A DNA stretch of 8,537 nt from Oscillospiraceae bacterium (GTDB lineage Bacteria; Bacillota; Clostridia; Oscillospirales; Oscillospiraceae). Positions 6,592 through 8,537 of this stretch are shown piece by piece. The notes below the pieces were generated by a model. The model was not told where the DNA came from and ran no database searches. It worked only from the letters and a program-made list of their open reading frames with translations. Every line of letters starts with the position of its first letter. Within the stretch, counting starts at the first letter, position 1. Location of the stretch: the NCBI GenBank assembly GCA_016293265.1, contig JAEDEN010000068.1, positions 1-8,537 on the forward strand, read 5' to 3'. The translations under genes were made by a program, and so were the position numbers.

Positions 6592-6876
6592 ATGATGAAA
6601 GATTTGAACACCATGCCCCAGGCGGCTCACCGCCTGGAGCTTTCCGGCCGGGAACACCTGCTCATCTCCGGCGTGGAGGATGTAGAGCGCTTTGACGACA
6701 CCGGTATTGTTATGTCTACCTCCGCGGGGACGCTGGTGGTCACCGGGGAGGAGCTGCATATCGGCAAGCTCTCCCTGGAGGGCGGCGAGCTCCATGTGGA
6801 CGGGCGCATTGATTCCATCAGCTATGAGGACCCCGCTGTGGGACGGGGCGGGTTCTTCAGCCGTCTTTTCGGCTGA
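6592..6876 (+). CDS. yabP: Sporulation protein YabP
   Basis: 94 residues, the normal size (B. subtilis about 100). YabP is a small sporulation protein needed for normal coat/cortex assembly in the mother cell in Bacillus; its biochemical activity is unknown. Family features visible here are an early LSGREHLLISGVEDVERFDD section (17-36), a beta-rich middle with LVVTGEELHIGKLSLE, and the characteristic end DGRIDSISYED...GGFFSRLFG. The ATG at 6592 (with another ATG immediately after) follows GGGGAGGG with about 8-nt spacing. The stop is separated from the yabQ start by one base, implying translational coupling. A sigma-E promoter is expected by analogy, but only a poor candidate is visible. An 8-C tract (6552-6559) lies in the upstream gap. 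Confidence 0.9.
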   Translation: MMKDLNTMPQAAHRLELSGREHLLISGVEDVERFDDTGIVMSTSAGTLVVTGEELHIGKLSLEGGELHVDGRIDSISYEDPAVGRGGFFSRLFG

Positions 6877-6877
6877 G

Positions 6878-7507
6878 ATGGGAACCGAGGCCTCCCGGCA
6901 GCTTGCGCTTTTCGCCCAGTCCATTTTGCTGGGCCTTGGCGCTGGTGTCGTCTACGATTCCCTGCGCCCCTTCCGACACCGCTTTCCCCGCTCCACCGCC
7001 CCGCTGGACATTCTGTATTCCCTGACCGTGGCCGCCGCTGGCTTTTTGTTTTTGCTGCGCCGGGCAGAGGGCGTGCTGCGGGGATTCTTGCTGGTGGGAG
7101 CCGCCGGTGGCGCGGTGCTGTATGCCTCCGCCTTCTCCCCCCTCCTTTCCCCCCTGTGGGATTTTTGGGCGGATACCCTGACGGAGGCGGTACGTCTTGC
7201 GGCGCTTCCCATCTTTCTTTTCGTACGTTGGGCAAAAAAAATGGCCCACCGCGGAAAAAATCTCTTTTATTTTGCGCGGAAATGCTATACAATAAAAAAA
7301 ATCGGGTATCAGTACCAATTTTCCAAAGGAGGTGGCAGAGGTGGCAAAAAAAGAAAAAAAGCCCCGCATCGGCGCAGCACTGCTCATCGTGCTGCTTCTG
7401 GCGGCGGCAGGCTGGCAGCTGCACAGCCTGCAGGATCAGGTGGCAGCCGCCCAGGCGGAAAAAGCCCGCTATCAGACCGAGGTGGAAACGCTGCGCCAGG
7501 AAAATGA
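6878..7507 (+). CDS. yabQ: Sporulation membrane protein YabQ, with a tail overlapping divIC
   Basis: 209 residues. The first ~130 fit the YabQ family: an N-terminal QLALFAQSILLGLGAGVVYD helix (8-27), three further hydrophobic segments (about 45-60, 68-90, 104-117), and the conserved WAKKMAHRGK (118-127). YabQ is a mother-cell membrane protein required for spore cortex formation in B. subtilis; its mechanism is unknown. The start is ATG 6878, one base after the yabP stop, with no good ribosome binding site of its own, so translation is probably coupled to yabP. From about residue 155 the frame runs over divIC in another reading frame for 167 nt, giving a Gly/Arg/Ala/Pro-rich tail that does not look like a conserved domain. 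The total length is close to B. subtilis YabQ (211), so truncation is not required, but the tail is suspicious: two A8 tracts (7236-7243 and 7294-7301) precede it. Confidence 0.8.
   Translation: MGTEASRQLALFAQSILLGLGAGVVYDSLRPFRHRFPRSTAPLDILYSLTVAAAGFLFLLRRAEGVLRGFLLVGAAGGAVLYASAFSPLLSPLWDFWADTLTEAVRLAALPIFLFVRWAKKMAHRGKNLFYFARKCYTIKKIGYQYQFSKGGGRGGKKRKKAPHRRSTAHRAASGGGRLAAAQPAGSGGSRPGGKSPLSDRGGNAAPGK
7265..7293 (+). promoter_or_regulatory. Possible promoter upstream of divIC, inside yabQ
   Basis: A good -10 (TACAAT, 7288-7293, within TATACAAT) is followed by an A8 tract. The -35 at 17 bp (TTTTAT, 7265-7270) is weak. A separate vegetative promoter would make sense, because divIC is needed in growing cells while yabPQ serve sporulation. 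The octamer TATACAAT is also one base from the sigma-E -10 CATACAAT. Confidence 0.4.
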
Positions 7508-7625
7508 CGCCCTGGCGGCGGACATCGCGGAAGGCGCCACCAATGAGAAGATGGAGGAGATCGCCCGGAAGGAGCTGGGCGTGGTGACGCCCGGGGAGTA
7601 TGTGTTTTCCCACCGGGGAAACTGA
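7341..7625 (+). CDS. divIC: Septum formation initiator DivIC (FtsB/DivIC family)
   Basis: 94 residues. Order: a basic cytoplasmic start MAKKEKKPR, one membrane helix (about 10-26), an extracytoplasmic coiled coil (about 27-63, heptads such as LQDQVAAAQAEKARYQTEVE), and the family's C-terminal MEEIARKELGVVTPGEYVF (71-89). DivIC works with FtsL and DivIB in the divisome to activate septal peptidoglycan synthesis. The GTG at 7341 is chosen: AAGGAGG (7326-7332) is 8 nt upstream, whereas the earlier in-frame GTG at 7332 overlaps that site. The frame has a stop at 7293-7295, so no fusion with YabQ is encoded. The first 167 nt are also read as the YabQ tail in another frame. It lies in the conserved yabPQ-divIC-yabR order. 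Confidence 0.9.
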   Translation: MAKKEKKPRIGAALLIVLLLAAAGWQLHSLQDQVAAAQAEKARYQTEVETLRQENDALAADIAEGATNEKMEEIARKELGVVTPGEYVFSHRGN

Positions 7626-7635
7626 ACTTGTTTGA

Positions 7636-7668
7636 AGGATGCGCCCCAGCTTTTACGGGGCGCCTCTT
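7636..7668 (+). terminator. Hairpin between divIC and yabR, likely terminator or attenuator
   Basis: Core stem GCGCCCC (7641-7647) / GGGGCGC (7657-7663) with a 9-nt loop. It is extended after one T/C mismatch by AGGA/TCTT-type pairs, and followed by the T-rich but interrupted CTCTTCTTGTGTGTTTG. It starts 15 nt after the divIC stop. It could end the divIC transcript, but no strong promoter for yabR is seen downstream, so partial read-through or RNA processing is equally possible. Confidence 0.5.
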
Positions 7669-7710
7669 CTTGTGTGTTTGAAACTATTGGAAGGAGAAAC
7701 AAAATACTGT

Positions 7711-8160
7711 ATGGAGCCTCAGATCGGGACTATTCTGGAAGGCAAGGTAACCACCATTACCAAGTTCGGCGCATTCGTTGCCCTGGAGGGCGGCAAGTCC
7801 GGCTTGGTACATATCTCGGAGATCTCAAACACCTTCGTGAACGATGTGAACGATTTCCTGCAGGCAGGACAGACCGTGAAGGTGCTGGTCCTGGCCAACG
7901 AGAACGGAAAGATCAACCTTTCCATCAAAAAAGCGCTGCCCCAGGAGGAGCGCCGCCCTCAGCGCTCTCCCCGCCCCGCCCAGCCTGTCCAGCGCAGCGC
8001 TTCCGCCCAGCCCAGGAGCCGCGCACCCCAGACCGTCGCCCCCTCCGGCGACCAGTCCTTTGAGGACAAGCTCAAGCAATTCCTCTCCTCCTCCGAGGGG
8101 AAGATGGCTGACCTGAACCGCAACATCGATGGGAAGCGGGGCAGCCGGAGAAGGAGATGA
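7711..8160 (+). CDS. yabR: S1-domain RNA-binding protein YabR (general stress protein 13 family)
   Basis: 149 residues. An S1 OB-fold domain occupies about residues 4-75, with the usual EGKVTTITKFGAFV (10-23), GLVHISEIS (31-39) and GKINLSIKKA (66-75) elements. A Pro/Arg/Ser-rich disordered linker (about 78-114) leads to a conserved-looking tail, SFEDKLKQFLSSSEGKMADL (116-135), ending in basic residues. Proteins of this type bind RNA and associate with ribosomes in some Firmicutes; the precise role is not established from sequence. The open frame extends to 7639, but the ATG at 7711 aligns with the family N-terminus. The only Shine-Dalgarno (AAGGAG, ending 7696) leaves an unusually long 14-nt gap. 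It follows divIC as in B. subtilis. In that genome spoIIE comes next; here a hairpin-rich gap and an opposite-strand gene follow. Confidence 0.88.
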   Translation: MEPQIGTILEGKVTTITKFGAFVALEGGKSGLVHISEISNTFVNDVNDFLQAGQTVKVLVLANENGKINLSIKKALPQEERRPQRSPRPAQPVQRSASAQPRSRAPQTVAPSGDQSFEDKLKQFLSSSEGKMADLNRNIDGKRGSRRRR

Positions 8161-8165
8161 CTCCC

Positions 8166-8420
8166 AGCCGGTTTGGCTTTTGAGGGTCAGGGATGTCTTC
8201 CGTCCGGATGGCATCTCATCCGCTTCCTCAGCTTGTCGAAAAAAACTTTTCGCCAAGCTGCACAAGTTTTTCTGAACTTTTGGGAGTTCAGAAAAACTTT
8301 GATCATGCACGAAAGACAACCCTGATGGTTTTCTTTCGTAACTTTCTTTCCTTCCGAAGATCCCGCTCCCTGCGGTTCTTCGAGAGGCTTGGGAAGCGGA
8401 CGCCGTTGGCGTCCGCTTCC
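8166..8420. repeat. Array of successive hairpins in the yabR 3' gap
   Basis: The 288-nt gap between yabR and the leftward gene at the right edge has no credible coding sequence but at least six consecutive palindromes. They are 8192-8215 (about 10 pairs, one mismatch), 8229-8260 (CAGCTTG/CAAGCTG plus CGAAAA/TTTTCG, one mismatch, 4-nt loop), 8264-8299 (14-bp perfect, 8-nt loop), 8309-8339 (12 pairs, one mismatch, 5-nt loop), 8355-8382 (CGAAGA/TCTTCG plus CCGC/GCGG) and 8392-8420 (13-bp perfect). A small AGCC/GGCT stem with TTTT (8166-8181) precedes them. Stem sequences differ from one another, so this is not a simple tandem repeat. It could be a structured RNA, a composite terminator for both flanking genes, or a dispersed intergenic repeat. 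Confidence 0.7.
8392..8420 (+). terminator. 13-bp perfect GC-rich hairpin, last of the array
   Basis: GGAAGCGGACGCC (8392-8404) pairs perfectly with GGCGTCCGCTTCC (8408-8420) around a 3-nt loop, and TTCTCATAT follows on the plus strand. This is the most terminator-like member of the array for rightward transcription from yabR, although its T-tract is weak. On the minus strand no T-run follows. Confidence 0.5.
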
Positions 8421-8448
8421 TTCTCATATATCTATCCATCATCCATCT

Positions 8449-8537
8449 TCAAAGAGGGGCGATCTCGTCTATCAGCCGCAGTTCCTCTTCCGTGAAGGCT
8501 GTATTTTGCAGCGCTTTTACATTGGCGGTAAGCTGCT
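8449..8537 (-). CDS. C-terminal fragment, probable aldo/keto reductase (partial)
   Basis: Only the last 29 codons are in the window, read leftward to a TGA at 8449-8451. The visible end contains LTANVKAL, then TEEELRLIDEIAPL at the C-terminus. This resembles the final helix of aldo/keto reductases, where an ENV..L element precedes a (T/S)EEEL..ID run. Such enzymes reduce carbonyls with NAD(P)H, but no catalytic residue is visible here, so the family call rests on a short, weakly specific match. The composition is clearly coding-like compared with the adjacent hairpin region. It is convergent with yabR. Confidence 0.45.
   Translation of the reverse strand, partial: QLTANVKALQNTAFTEEELRLIDEIAPL

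Noticed and set aside
5749..6924. 391-codon open frame on the minus strand opposite exoA and yabP
   Set aside because: It is antisense to exoA, which has its full active-site set and promoter; no ribosome binding site or family motif was seen in the minus-strand frame.
7292..7303. Programmed frameshift at A AAA AAA joining YabQ to DivIC
   Set aside because: A -1 slip leads into a third frame, not the divIC frame, and the divIC frame has a stop at 7293-7295; divIC also has its own good ribosome binding site.
7825..8442. 205-codon minus-strand frame covering yabR and the hairpin array
   Set aside because: It crosses several palindromes and is antisense to the S1 domain; no initiation signal or recognisable motif.
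8193..8495. 100-codon plus-strand frame through the hairpin array
   Set aside because: It spans inverted repeats and the reverse strand of the partial reductase gene; Ser/Phe/Arg-rich with no ribosome binding site.

Overview
The window reads as chromosome of a GC-rich, endospore-forming Clostridia bacterium, probably of the Oscillospiraceae/Ruminococcaceae type. The evidence is SpoIIQ-like and YabP/YabQ sporulation genes, DivIC and YabR in Bacillus/Clostridium order, AGGAGG-type ribosome binding sites, and GC-rich codon use with AT-rich promoters. The genus is an inference from base composition and gene content.

Left part (1-1610). An HD-domain phosphohydrolase gene runs leftward and a spoIIQ-like M23 metallopeptidase gene runs rightward from a shared upstream region. 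That region holds a very good sigma-A promoter for the HD gene and a candidate sigma-F/sigma-G promoter for spoIIQ. A strong hairpin and a consensus Shine-Dalgarno lie at the extreme left edge, suggesting another leftward gene starts just outside. A bidirectional terminator closes spoIIQ and the convergent gene to its right.

Middle part (1613-5766, leftward). In transcription order there is a MATE exporter (4292-5644), prfB (release factor 2, 3064-4188) with its own near-consensus promoter and strong terminator, then a second, distinct MATE exporter (1613-2995). prfB is in one continuous frame: the usual RF2 autoregulatory frameshift site is absent.

Right part (5767-8160, rightward). exoA (exonuclease III family) has its own promoter and is followed by yabP-yabQ-divIC-yabR. 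In Bacillus subtilis these four genes lie together in the same order, linking spore coat/cortex genes, a division protein and an S1-domain RNA-binding protein. Here yabQ runs 167 nt out of frame into divIC. exoA stands where an S4-domain gene (yabO/rqcP) would be upstream in B. subtilis.

Right edge (8161-8537). A 288-nt non-coding stretch is packed with at least six successive hairpins, most with 10-14 bp stems. Beyond it a leftward gene enters the window; only its last 29 residues are seen, and they resemble the end of an aldo/keto reductase. The hairpin array is the most unusual structure here. No CRISPR array, tRNA, rRNA, transposase or phage gene was found, and most of the window is ordinary core chromosome.
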